64,000 nucleotides of DNA. Source: Lichenostomus cassidix. Taxonomy: Eukaryota; Chordata; Aves; Passeriformes; Meliphagidae. The notes under the pieces are model-generated. The model searched no databases. It was not told where the DNA came from and saw nothing but the letters and a program-made list of their open reading frames with translations. The stretch covers positions 104,253,443 through 104,317,442 of the forward strand of contig CM039182.1 in the NCBI GenBank assembly GCA_008360975.2. Reading direction: 5' to 3'. Below, in pieces: positions 46,201 through 58,750 of the stretch. The position numbers were made by a program, and so were the translations under genes. Each line of letters begins with the position of its first letter. Position 1 is the stretch's first letter.

Positions 46201-49200
46201 TGTTTGGCAGGGGTTTTCTTTTGAGAGGGGGAACACAGAGATAGGGTCATGATGAGCTGTTTTTCCATGCTGGGTGAGTTCATGTATGCACCTCGTGTAT
46301 GTCATTGTTACAGTGTTCCTATTGCAGTTCTGACTCAGCCTCCGTTTACAGAACTGACAGCGGTGCCATCCTTAATGTGAGTTTGAGAAATCTTCCTCTC
46401 TGGTTGTAAAAAAAGCCTATTTGTGGTTTGCAGGACAGAGTTTGGGCACTGTAGCAACGATTTTGTGCTGTAAGGATAAGAATGATTCTACCCTTTCCTT
46501 GCCAGCCAAAATCCCTAACTCCAAAACCACATGCATCAAAGGTGCAGTGCCAAGCTCCCCTTCGAGGAAGGTATGGCCATCAGCATCACTGACAGGCTTT
46601 CCAGGGAGGAAGAAACAAAGCAAAAGAGAGCCTTTTGTTTCCAGCAAATAGCTTTCTTAAACTACAGAATTGAAACGTAACATGGAAAGAAAAAAACCCA
46701 TGTCCTCTGTGGAGTTACATGGCCAATTGCCTCCTAGTCAACCACAGACCTCATCTGTTTAACAAGTTATTGCTCAGGTGAACACTCACCTTTAAAAGAG
46801 GTCCAGGCCTTGAGCATACTGGGCTGTTCTCTTCCTCTAATCTTTGCTTAATGTTCTGAGGCCTAAGCTAGTGTCTCAAAACTTACTTTTTCATATTTCT
46901 GAATAAAAATTGCTCTTTTGTAGTCTGCTGGCGCAATGTCATTGTGTGTTTACCATTGTAGAGATGGGCCTGTTTCCCACTCAGGAGTGGGGAATAGCCA
47001 CTGCTATATATACCTACAAAACATGTGAGTGGATCTTGCAGAAAGTATTCTTCCATACATAATAACACTTGGTTTGATCTAGGTGGTCTTCTTGATTTAG
47101 CTTGTAAGTTGCAGTTGCCTGGAGATATACTTCTGTTTTGCTCTATGAGTGCTTTGAAAGTGTATCTTTGGTGTTTACTAATAATGTTTAATATGGTCCA
47201 AACATTTCATATAATGTAGTGTAAAAACAGAGAATCTAGACTTATATTGCATATAAAAGAAGTGTTCCCTCTGTCTGGTACTACTTTATATATGTGTGTA
47301 AAGGACTACAGAAGACTGCAAATAAGTGGAGAATGTAGCTCTTACATGTATCAACACTGTCCTGGAATGACAATTTCTGTGAATGGAAAAGCAATACCAT
47401 GCCAGTGGAAAGAGAAGGGAACCAATGTAAGGCAAGGCAAGGCCAGTGTCTCTGAACTACTGTTACTTTCCAGGCTTTTGATGCAAAGATTTTTGTCATT
47501 GCATGATGGCCAAGTAGACCAATATTTCTACTTTTTTTCCTCATTGAGCAAAGAGAAGTTCCTTTCCTTCCTCATTCTTGTTCGCACGAGGTTGAATTTC
47601 TTGCTCATTTTTCCAGTGGTTTTGCCTGGAGCTTTTTTCAGATTGTTTTCCTAAGTGACTAGATAGTAGCAGAGTAAGGGGATGGACCTAAATTAAGCCA
47701 GCTAACGCCTGCAGTTAGGAAATCTTTGTTCTGTTCAGTCTTGACCACAGACTTCCCAACAGACATTGGTGGGGGCGGGGGCATGGATCTCAATTCTTTA
47801 TCTTCTTAATTTTCTCCTCCCCCTTCAAAAGTAAAATGGAAATACAGTGTTACTTAAATGAGCAGCTAAATTCTTCTTAGTGTTGGTGTTGAATTTGCGT
47901 ACTCTGTAAAGCCTGTAATAAACTGTGGGGTTACAGAAATATCCTGGGAGGATGTGCTGACTTTTTATTTTCCTTGCACTGCATTTGTTAAAGTGAATTA
48001 TCCAAGTACTGTGAAAGTGCATATTCATTTTACTATTCTTTTTGGAATGCAGTTTATTAGTGATATCCAGAGGATTCAGCAGCATAAATAATGATTGTTT
48101 CGAGGCCTGTTGAGTGCGGAGGAGGGGGGTTCACAGTGAAGAGCTGTTGTTTGGTGCGGCTGATGAGCAGTGAGGCTGGAATTGCTCATAGCTGTCATTC
48201 AGGTTTTGTTTCAAAGTCCAAGGACCTACTGGGAAAAACAAAAAGCTAATGAAAGCTGACTGTATTTTAACCCAAACCCTGTGGAATCCAAAATGATGTC
48301 CTGACACTGCGTGTATTCTTATTCTCCTGCATTCCCATGGTTACTAAGGTAACAGGTTTTTAGAGGCTTTACATCTTCATTGTCAAGTATTTGCTACACT
48401 TATTGTTGCTGTTTGCAGATTAGGGCAATTTAAACAATGCCTTTTGAAATGGCAACCAAAAAAATACAAAAAGAAATATAGTAGAAATAGATGTAATGAA
48501 TCAATTACCTTCCCTTGTTTAAATTTTCAGTGCTACATCTCAGAAGCTATGTACAAAATGTCACACTGGTTTAGTGTAGGGATTTTAGGCACAGGAAAAA
48601 GCTTTTTTTTTTGAGGCATGTTAATTACAGAACTCTGAATACAGATGTGAGGAGTACCATATGTGACTTAGTGCCTTTTTTGACAACAGAATTGTGAAGA
48701 AACTGAAGTTTGTGTTTGCATCAGGTTATTGCCTGTCTGCTTGTAGTACATCTGAGACAGTGACCTGACTCTTGTACGCTGTGTTACCTACTGCATCTCT
48801 GAAATCATACTTTAAAAATAAAGAAGCTGGGAAAAAAATAGCAAATTACTTTTGTTTCAACAAAGTTTAACTATATGCAGATCTCTTGTACTTGAACACA
48901 CTTTATTGATGCTCCTCTGTGTCCATTTAGATCAAGCAGAAAAATGCTCATTCACATCTTCACTGGAAAACTGGATTATAGATGAGATGGTCAGGCTTGT
49001 AAGTGTGTCTCCAAGAATATGACATTTAAATTGATTTAGTACCTGCTGACTTCTTGAAAGTTAGTGCCTTGCTGCAGCAAAAATCTTTAGCATCTGTGCT
49101 AGGAGAACTATTTTTTTTTTTAAATAATTGGTGTAAATACTAATTCTTTCAAGTAGTGAGGTCTTTACATCATGGTAATTTGTGCTACGCTGCTGAGGTA

Positions 49201-52200
49201 TGGTATATAATGATTCCATTTTGTTTGACTAAAATAAAATGTTCCTAGTTGAGTAGAATCCTGCCAGACTGGGAAAATACAGTATTTTTCTTCCTGTGTG
49301 TCCTTGAAATGAGTCTTTTGCCATATACTCCAGAGACCTTTATTGGACAAATCTCTGCAGTGGGTGACTTCCCCATGCTGCTGACATGAATCACCACCAG
49401 TGTCCATGCTGTCTTCATCTAGGCAAGACTGAGAGTATGCCCTTAGACCACTTTCTTTATAAAGGTAGGTTATATGAAACTATTTTATTGCTGCTTATTT
49501 GCAGATAAAACTAGTTACTTTGGAAGCATGAGTGGGGGGCTGGGCTGTTGAGCACCATTTGATTACCGTTTTGCAGATGCTGCTGATGGTTGGTTGTGCT
49601 CAGCCAGGCACATTTGCTCTCAACTGTCTCTACGCCCAATATCAGCAAAGGGTAACTTTTCTTGAGGAAGCCAAGACTTAGGAGTCTAGTGTTCAGATAA
49701 GTACAGAGCAGATTACTCCAGAAGAAGGGAGGTGACAGATGGGTGGCTGACGCCAGAGGGGTGAAGCCGAATGCAGACTGAATTAGTCCCTGCAACCAAG
49801 GACAGAAGGTGCTTGGCACGCAGCTCTCACAAGTTATCACTTTAAAGTGTTTGTAGGGGAGCTTTTAATTTGATTAGGTTGTTTCATTAATAGTTTTGTA
49901 CTTGTGGTTGCTACATTGCCCTGGATAAAGGTGTGATTTGACATCAAAATGTCTGTCAACATTTAGCATTATAATAAGCTATTTATGTATAACAAGATTT
50001 AAATTTTTCTGGTACATACAAAAACCTGAATGAATGAATGTATATGTACCTATGAAAATAGGTATACTTCTGTGAGATTACTGAAGGAAAGGTCATCTTC
50101 CTTCCATCTCACTTAAAAATATCTATAATGCATAAGAGAAATAAGGTATGCAACTCAAAAAAAATATGCTTTGCACTATAGGATTACAACTGTTTATTAA
50201 ATGTTTTATTTTATTTTTATGGGCTTTTTAAAACCTGTTTAAACCTGTTGTCATACTTTTAGCACTTAAGTTTTCTGAAAATTGTAGAACTTCAGAAGAG
50301 GGGGAGCAATTTTATTTTTAATGCTTTGTGAAGCTTTTGAGATCCAAAGCTGCTAGTATTCAACATGTGTCAGTTGTAAGCTTACTAGGAGGGCTTGTAA
50401 ATTCTTTAGTTGAAAAGAAAACCTCTCCAAAGTGTAAGGTTTTTAAGGACAGACTTGAATGCAGAAATGTCCACAAGAACTTGGTTTTTTAAAAAATAAG
50501 TAAAATAGTGAAGTCATACTGCTGTTTCACAAACTTGGGATCATCACTGAAAGCTAATGTGGCAGAAAGCTGTAGCACCCCTCTGGCAGAGTTTTTCCAT
50601 TCTGTAATAAGTATCTTCTTTCCCTGCTGGAGCAGGGATGAAGGTGCACCCATCTCTGATGTACTGAGCTGTTCAGAGGTGGCCTCCATTTTAGGAAGCA
50701 GGGAGGATATTAGGGTGCCTTGTGTATGCATTGGTATTCCAAATATAACCAAATATCATTTAAAAGCATTTGTATGGACCTCAAGGGATCCTTGCACTTT
50801 GCTAATGAAAACTAACCTTGTTCCTTCCCTCTTTTGGTCCCCCATCCAAAAGCCAGGAGCAGGTCTTGTACAAAATCATATTTTTCAACCCATTTTTTTC
50901 ATCAATGCTACTTCTTTTCATTTTTTTAATCATGATTTTTATCTTTTTTGGTCAACTTTTTAGATTCAGTTTTAAATTCCTGTTGAAAATTTTTTTTTCA
51001 TGATAGTCTTAAGAAAGGAGTATACCCAACAGAAACCTTTCTCTTCAAAATAATTGTTTCGGACAAACTGAAGGATGTTAACAAAATGATATGAAACTTA
51101 AACTTTCATGAGTCATTGGGTATGTGTTCTTCCCTTCAACATTCTGGTTAGATTTTAGGAGATTCTTCTGGGTGCTTCATAAGTAGGAGTGCCAGCCTTG
51201 ACAGAGAATTTGAGATCAGAATTTTGCAACCTTGATTTAATTTTTTTTTTAAAGCATTGCATTTGTTGTTTAGCTTTTTTGGTTTTGTTTGTTTGGGGGG
51301 TTTTTTTTGTTGTTTTTTTTGGTTTTTTGATTTTTTTTTAATGGAAGATATTTGAATGCCCTTATTTTTAAATAGCAGCCAGAAGAATTTGCTTCTTACT
51401 TACCTCTGGATCTTTCAACAGTAAGTTACTACCCTTCAGTGAGGTAGAGCATATTAACCTCAGTAAGATCTAAGTGTGGCTGAGCACCAGAGAAAACAGG
51501 TGGGTTTCTTTTTCTGTATGGTTTGGCTGTTAAAAGCAAGTTGAAGTTAAACTCTGAGTTAATTTAGCTGTTTGCATTCTCACATACTGTATGCGTTTCT
51601 GCAGTTGTTTTAGACGATTTTGAAGACTGAAAGTGTGGGTAAGACCAACAAGAAGAATTAGTTGCTGGAATGTTTTGTGTGCTCCTGGATCAAACAAGGG
51701 AATAACTTTTATTCTTTGTGGATAAAAACAACTTAATGCTTTAGCAGACATATAATTTCTAGACTAATAGCATAGTATGAAACATAAATAAGTTATGAAT
51801 TTGCATAAACTGCAGAAGATGCAAATTCTGTTCTTCTGAGCCTTTAGGCAGCCTACCAGTGTGTTCCCATTGACAAGGATGGCTGATGAAGAGACACAGA
51901 CATTGCAGATCAAGCTATAAATTTCATTTCTGGCACACTGGCATCTCCTCAAAGTGTCTTGGCAAACAAGGAAGTTCTTGCAATGTCAATTAGTGTTGTA
52001 TCTTCAGCCCACATTGAACAGAGATAGAATGAAATGTAAGAATATTCTTTGGTTTTTGATGAAATGGTTTTCTCTGGGAGAGCAGAACTCAGAAATAATT
52101 AAAGAATCCTTTTAAGGCTGCAAGATTTTGATTATTTTATATCTTCTTAAAGCAGCCTGTGCTGAACACCATTTGCTATAAGAAACACTGACTGAATAAG

Positions 52201-55200
52201 TTGGGGGGGTTCTCCTCAATAACTGCACAAAAGGGAGATTGATAGAAAACCATACAAACCTATTCTTTTCTCATCCTCTTTCTGTCCCATAAACTGACAT
52301 CATGGAATTTCCACACAAAATTCTTAAAGAATGTCCCATTCTCAAATCTGGTTGGAAAAACTGTAGGCCATGCACTAGAGCTACAGTAAATTATTTGCTG
52401 AGTAACCTCTTCATCTGACACTTATTGTTATAATTGAAAAATTATTATAATGTCTCATTTATTCAGACTATCTAAACTGAATGTATCTGGTGATAATGAA
52501 ACAGACAGTTTTTGTAATATTTGCATTAGCCTATTAATCTTTCTCTTCCTTGAATGTGTGGAGTGCTACAGCCTCTGGTTAGGTAGATAAAGGTTGAATA
52601 ACCTTAAGGGAGGAAATTTGCAGGTTTGCAGCTGTTTCACAATACTGAAGTACTCCTAAGGCCAAACAAGTACAAAAGGTTGGTTGCAACTAACTTTGGT
52701 TTGTAGCAAGGAAATCAGTAGAAACCAGAAGGCCAAGGGGGTTTTCTTCCATCTGTGCTGAAGATGCAAAGTCATGCTATCTATAGGAAAAGAAAGATGA
52801 CATTGCCCTTTAGCCTGGGTTTAATGTAGGTCAGTTGGGTCACCAGATGACATGACTTTAATGGCCAAACTGCTTTTAACAATTGCCTTGGGCAGTGTTT
52901 AATTTCACTGATCTTTGCCAGCCTTCAGGAGAAGAGAGAGGAGAAATCCACTTTATCTTCTGGTTTTCACACAGTGATGATTTAATCCTCTTTTGTACTG
53001 AAATATCTCTAATGAAACCTATGACCTAGTACACACTTTCTTGTTGTAGTTAAATGCAACACAGGTTTGTATGAAATTTCAGAATGAGTGGACAAAGTGG
53101 TTTGTTAGTGTTCTTGGGCTCTTCAGCTGCCATGTGCAGAATTCCTTGTCTGCTCAAGGTGACCTATGGTTTATTATCTCTCTTTCACATGCAGTATATT
53201 CCTTATCACTGCAAAACACTGTAACAGAATCAATCGCGTACCATAATAACAGAAGAGGAAAGATAGACCTGAATTCCAATTGTTCTACTATTTTTCCATC
53301 CTGGTGATGGACTGGGATAGTAGTGCAGGGGATATACAATGTTCTCTTTCGGAAATACCGCAGTATATATCTTACTAAGTGCATGAATGTGTGTCAGTTT
53401 TGTATAGATGCTCTGAATGGGCTATTGCTCAAAAACAATGTCTCGAGGTTGTAATGGAGGGTGCTATTAATGTGCTAGCTTGATGGTCTCTAATGGTAGC
53501 GGCGGGGGGGAAAGACAAAGAAAAGCAAATGTTTAGTCACTAATGGGAAAAAAAAGGAAACTAAAGCAAAAAAAAATTACTCTGCCATGCACATGCATCT
53601 TTAGTATACCTACATCTTGAAGGTCGTGTGCAATTTGTCTCATTCATCTTGCTTCTGTGATAACAGATATTAAGACTGGAAAATATACAGAGAAAGAAAT
53701 AAGGCTGATCCAAGTGTAGAACAACTACTGTTATGTAAGGAACAGCTACACTGACTAGACTTCAGCCCTGCAATTCAGACAGCTGAAGTCCATAAAATAC
53801 TGTGGGGCAGAAGGTGAGAGCTGTTCGTGTCTTCTGGAGAAAAAGTACTGAGGAGCATCAAATGAAATTAGCCGGGGTCGTGCTGAATGCAAACAAAAGG
53901 TGGTAAGTATCAGTGTGAGGTGTGTTATGCTCTCAGGATGCAGGTATGATGCTTTCTAAAGCAGCTGGATAAATTTATGCTTCCTGTTAAATGAGCCTTG
54001 AGCTGTAGATTAGTGGAGGTTGGGAGAATATTTCAGATACTTATGACTGCATCACAGAGTTTGTGTTCTCTGAGTATCTGCTGTTGGCCACTGTGAGACT
54101 TAGGGAAGGCAGCTTGTGGTCTGGCATGCTGTGTCTGCTTTTAGGTTGATCTGACCACTCCATTGTTCTTCTTTGATTAGTGTGGGTCACTGGGTTGGGC
54201 AAGGTGGGCTGCAGAAACTGTTCCAGGTCTGTTCTTTGCTCACAGTCTATTTTCAGGCAGCAAGCCAGATGAATGCAGCATACAGGTGTCTTGTCTGCAC
54301 CATGTTGATTTTATAGGTAATCAGACTAAGTATTAACAAGCGATTTCAGGAGTACCAGAACTGAAGAAGTTAGTTTCCTAGAGATTTGGCTTCTTCTTTG
54401 TTAATAAACTCTGGTTTAAAATGTTTTCTTTATTTAGGATGTGGTTAGGATCAGCCCTTCCAATGGCTTCCTTTTGTACTACCATTACACAGTCAAATGT
54501 CCTGCCTAACTGGCTAAGTTTCCTCATGAATATTGAGAAGCTGAAATATTTTTCAGAGCTCTGTTCTTCTGTTTAATTTGCATGGAATTGTGGGTTTAAG
54601 AGGTGCTTGACAGAAAACATGTAATATGAGCTGTGTTTCTCTTGGAAGCCAGGCAAAAAGAAAAAATTCAAAATAAATAAAAATAATACAAATAAGCCAA
54701 ATAATCCTTCATCTTGCCCCAAAGTAATAATAATATGGTCCAAGAAGTCACATGAATGTAAAAAATAGATTAATTTTAATCTTTCTAAACTTCTGGGTGT
54801 CATATAGGTTAGTTTAATGCTCATTGCTTTGCACAGGAACAGTGGGGTATGAGTGTGACATCCAATTTTTCTTACATTATTTAGTAACTGACACACGCTG
54901 TGTTCTTGCTGGTTGTTAACAGCATGTGAATTATGAGGCCAAAGGGGTCTTCCTCATGACAATGGCTAATGTTTGCAAAAATGCAAAGGTCATGATCATG
55001 ACTACTTTTTTTTAATGCCAACTGGATACCGATGACAATTACTGAACTAGACAGATATTAAAGGGTCAGTTTATTGACTTACTTTCCCTGCTTTGTGAGG
55101 GGTGATGGAGTCAAAGCAGCTGCTTTGCTTCTGGCCTGTTCCAGCTTAAGTGAGTTTGGCTTTGAATGATTTTCCTTCATACTTCCATGAAAAACAGGAG

Positions 55201-57736
55201 CAACTGGCTCACTGAGGTGCTACTTGATTAGCAATATTATTATCATCTTTAAAAGACAAAAGAAAATCAGCTTCTTAAAATGCATTTTGTGCTTTTGAGA
55301 TAACTTTCTTCTAACCTCTAGTTTAAACTTTAATGGAGAAAAAAAATTGGTGATTTTGTACTTCCAGATTATAAGTGCCAATGGTGACTGGAGTATATTT
55401 TTGAAAGATAAATTTTTAAACAAATTTGAATATTGGCATCTCTGAGGTATGCCTAGGATGTTCAAATAAAGCTCTTTAATTGGCTGAAAATATGTGAATG
55501 TATATTTCAGGATTTTTTAACAGACATGATGTGTTTGGAGGGAATTGCAGCTGTAGGACAAATGGCCGTGGGTTGTAACTTCTCTTTTCCAGCTCAGGTG
55601 TTCAAAACTGAGTGTCCAGGAGCTTAAAAATTCTGAACAAATTCCTTGGTAATACAGTGACCTTACCTCTGTGGGATGCTGGAAATCTGCACTGCAGTGT
55701 GTTTAGTCACCCCTTACAATGATTAAAAATTTGAAGTGGAAATGTGAAAGCCACTATTTGTTTCTTTGGAAACCATACTTTCCAATTACTGCACTGAGTG
55801 ATTTCTGGAGTAGTAAAATATTAAACTAGTATTTTGAGAGAGAGCAGGTCACACATCAGGAAGTTGAGTCACAGTTGGAGTGGATACAGCGCTAGGAAGT
55901 ATCTTCTTAATAGCCTGAGAAGACGAGGTATTAGATGACCTAATCTTTTTCCTGTGAAATTTTTGCTCATGACTTATCTTCCTGGTTGTCAAGGCTAAAT
56001 GTGGAGGTCATCTTGTTTTTTCTTTTTTTTTTCTTTACACAGGAAAGTTTCATCAATTAGGAAAAAAAAAGAAAGCTGATTAGTTTGAAGCTTGCCTGAA
56101 TTTGTGGCTTTCTGATGCAGATATGGTAGATGTGATACTAGAACTTGATTTTATCAGTTTACAAAACTGTTGATTTATTACTAAAAAGAGGAGCTTTGTT
56201 TTATGTGAGAATCTTTGTCTCAAAAGAGACTGGAAATTACGCAATCAATGACTTTGTGTTTGGTAATAGCAAACCCATATGAATTTCGTCTGAAGTTAAA
56301 GGAGTTGGTCTAAAGCCAGATGTATTAATGTTAAGCAGTTAAATGTAAGCTTAAAAGTTTTTGTTTGCATCCTCTTGGGAGCTGGGGGATAGTGGTGGCA
56401 AAATGAAGGTTAAAAATCTTGCCAAGGTTAAAACTGACAGTTGAAGGAAGACTCCCTTTTAGAAACAAATGAGAAGAAACAGCAAGTACTTTTAGGCAGA
56501 TTATTTTATTTTATTGTTTTAAGTAACTATAGGTGAAACTTGTAATCTGCTGAGATTTGCAAGTGGTTTCTGTTGCACAATTTAGTATTCCAGTGCTTTA
56601 CCAGACTTCAGTCATTTGTGTGAAACTTGGGCTTGTTGAACAGCTGTTGCAGAATACTCTGTCCCCTTATTTCAGTTGTTGGCAGTTTTTGGCATCAGGC
56701 ACACAGCTGGAGCAATTGCTTTTTTTGCAGAAGGGAAAATACTGTGAAAACATAGTTCTTGCCTGCTTTTCTTTTTTTGAAATCCTTGCTGTCTAATTAC
56801 TTTGTACTTGGCAGGAGTAGATTTAATCTTGAGTTTACATCTTTGCTGTCCCTTCAGAAATTACCCAAAGCTATTCGAGTTAAGAGGCAAAACTTCTAGT
56901 TTTTTCATGCTCAGAAACTTGTTAGGGCTGCACTGCTAAAATTCTGCCTCCCCTATGGCTCTGTTACAGCCTGCAGCTGTACAGCCTTTAGTTGTACCCC
57001 CTGATCCTTCCAACCCCTGTGAAGGTCAGGCACTGAAACTGAGGAGGTTTTTAAGGGTGGATGTTGTGCATGTGACTGTATGACTTTACTGATTGGATTT
57101 AGGAAATGTGAAAGATGGTGAGGAAATGGAAATAATCATGGGGTGAGTAAAAAAGGAAGCTGAGAAAGATAGGGAAGCTTGGAGTGAAGGATGTATAACA
57201 AATTAAGAAGGAGATTGGACTGGCCATAATAGAATCTGAAGGCTTGGAAACTAAAGGTAAAGCACATGTTAAAAGAAATCAAGATTGGCTTCATGAGGAG
57301 GGGCAGTGTCTGAGAATCAGAAATGGAAGTGAACAGGAGCTGAAGGCAAAGCTGGGCAATGACACTGAGAATATGGACAAGGAACCCGAGAACTGCTGAG
57401 ATGAGGGGGGAAAAGGTGTGCTGAAACCAAGTGTTTCTGACATATTTGTGTACAAATAGGCAATGTTGTTTGTAATGAGTCTTTGGATGATGGGAGAGAG
57501 TTGCTGTACTGGAATAAAACTTCAGGAGTGGGATGAAAATCCTATGGAATGATGAGAACTGTCCCAGTGCAGCCTAGTAAACCTGACTCAGATTAGGGAA
57601 AGGGACTGGTCTGGAGTTTGACAAACCAGTTGGGAGAGGAAACAGTAGGGTTATATCAGAATAATATGTTGCCACAGAAATTTATCCATTGTAATGCCTA
57701 AAAAATTATCAAGGTTTTTTGGTCACTTTTATGCTG
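43261..57736. other. Presumed intron DNA, T-rich, no gene seen
   Basis: I see no gene in this 14.5 kb. Open frames of 60-150 codons (for example 47247-47654 plus and 50508-50963 plus) lack domains and splice boundaries. A T/G low-complexity tract lies at 51239-51342. A conspicuously purine-rich stretch on the plus strand spans about 57100-57560. A strong isolated donor (GTAAGT from 53903) has no convincing partner acceptor. Confidence 0.5.
51239..51342. repeat. T/G-rich low-complexity tract
   Basis: Runs of T interrupted by G and by TTTG/TTGTT units span about 100 bp. This is simple sequence that should be masked before similarity searches. Confidence 0.85.
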
Positions 57737-58750
57737 TGTGTTAAGCTGACCCTGGTTGGACATCAGATACCCACCAAAATCACTCCATCACTCCCTTCTT
57801 GAGCTGGACAGGGGAGAGAAAATACAGCAAAAGGCTTGTGGGCAGAGATAAGGACAAGGAGAGGTCACTCACCATTACCATCAAGGGCAGAATAGACTCT
57901 ACTTGGGCAAAATAGTTTTAATTTATTACCAATCAAATCAGGGTAGGGTAATGAGAAATAAACTCAGCTCTTCCCCCCACCCCTCCCTACTTCCTGGGCT
58001 CAGCCTTGTGGGTCCATTCCAACCCAGAATATTCTGTGAAAGTTGTCTCCCTCTTCCCCTCCAGCAGTACTATCAATTCATCACATGTTGTCTCTGCCAT
58101 TCCTTCCTCCTCAGGGGGAGGCTTTCTCATACTCTCCACCTTCTTTACCACAGGGTACAGACCTTCAGGAACAGACTTGTCCTGTGTGTGTCCCCTATGG
58201 GGTCACAAGTCCTGCCTGAAAATCTGCTCCAGCCTGGGCTTCCCTCTCCATTGGCCCACAGGTCCTGCCATGAGCCTGCTCCAGTGTGGGTATCCCAAGT
58301 GATCACAGCCTCCTTTGAGCAGGGTTTTGGGTCCTCTGTGTGCTGCAGTTGAATCTCTGCTCCACCAGGGATTTCCATGGGCTGCAGGGAGGCATCCTGC
58401 CTCACCATGGTCTGCACCACAGGCTGCAGGGGAATCTTGGTTCCTGAGCCTGGAGCACCTCCTCTCCCTCCTTCGTCACCAGCCTTGGTGTCTGCAGAGC
58501 TTTTTAACGCATTCTCACTCCTCTTTCCAACTGATGTTGCTGTTGCACAGCAAGTTTTTCCCCTTCTTAGCTCTGTTATTCTAGGGGCACTACCATGGTT
58601 GCTGATGGGCTCAGCCTTTGTCAGCAGCATGTCCATCTTGGGGTCCACTGTCATGGGCTCTGTTGGACACAGGAACCTTCTTGCAGCTTCTCACAGAAGT
58701 CACGCTTGCACCCTTCTACCACCACAACCTTTCCACACAGCCCAAATACA
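57737..58750 (-). mobile_element. Solo LTR of an avian endogenous retrovirus (ERVL-like)
   Basis: A 1014-bp unit begins TGTGTTAAGC and ends CCAAATACA, giving TG...CA termini, and is flanked by identical 5-bp direct repeats TGCTG at 57732-57736 and 58751-58755. A 5-bp target duplication fits class III (ERVL) elements. Blocks such as 'ggctgcaggggaatcttggt' and the repeated 'cctgctccagtgtgggtatc' type match an LTR family I recall as abundant in songbird genomes. Orientation is taken as minus because an AATAAA (57927-57922 on the minus strand) falls about 185 nt before that end. No gag, pol or env remnant flanks it, so it is a solo LTR left by recombination. The 169-codon minus frame inside (58145-58654) is not a retroviral protein. 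Confidence 0.85.

Noticed and set aside
50508..50963. 151-codon plus-strand open frame
   Set aside because: No recognisable domain. The C-terminal half is Phe-rich because the DNA is T-rich. Probably accidental.
58145..58654. 169-codon minus-strand open frame
   Set aside because: It lies wholly within the LTR, which is non-coding. It does not resemble gag, pol or env.
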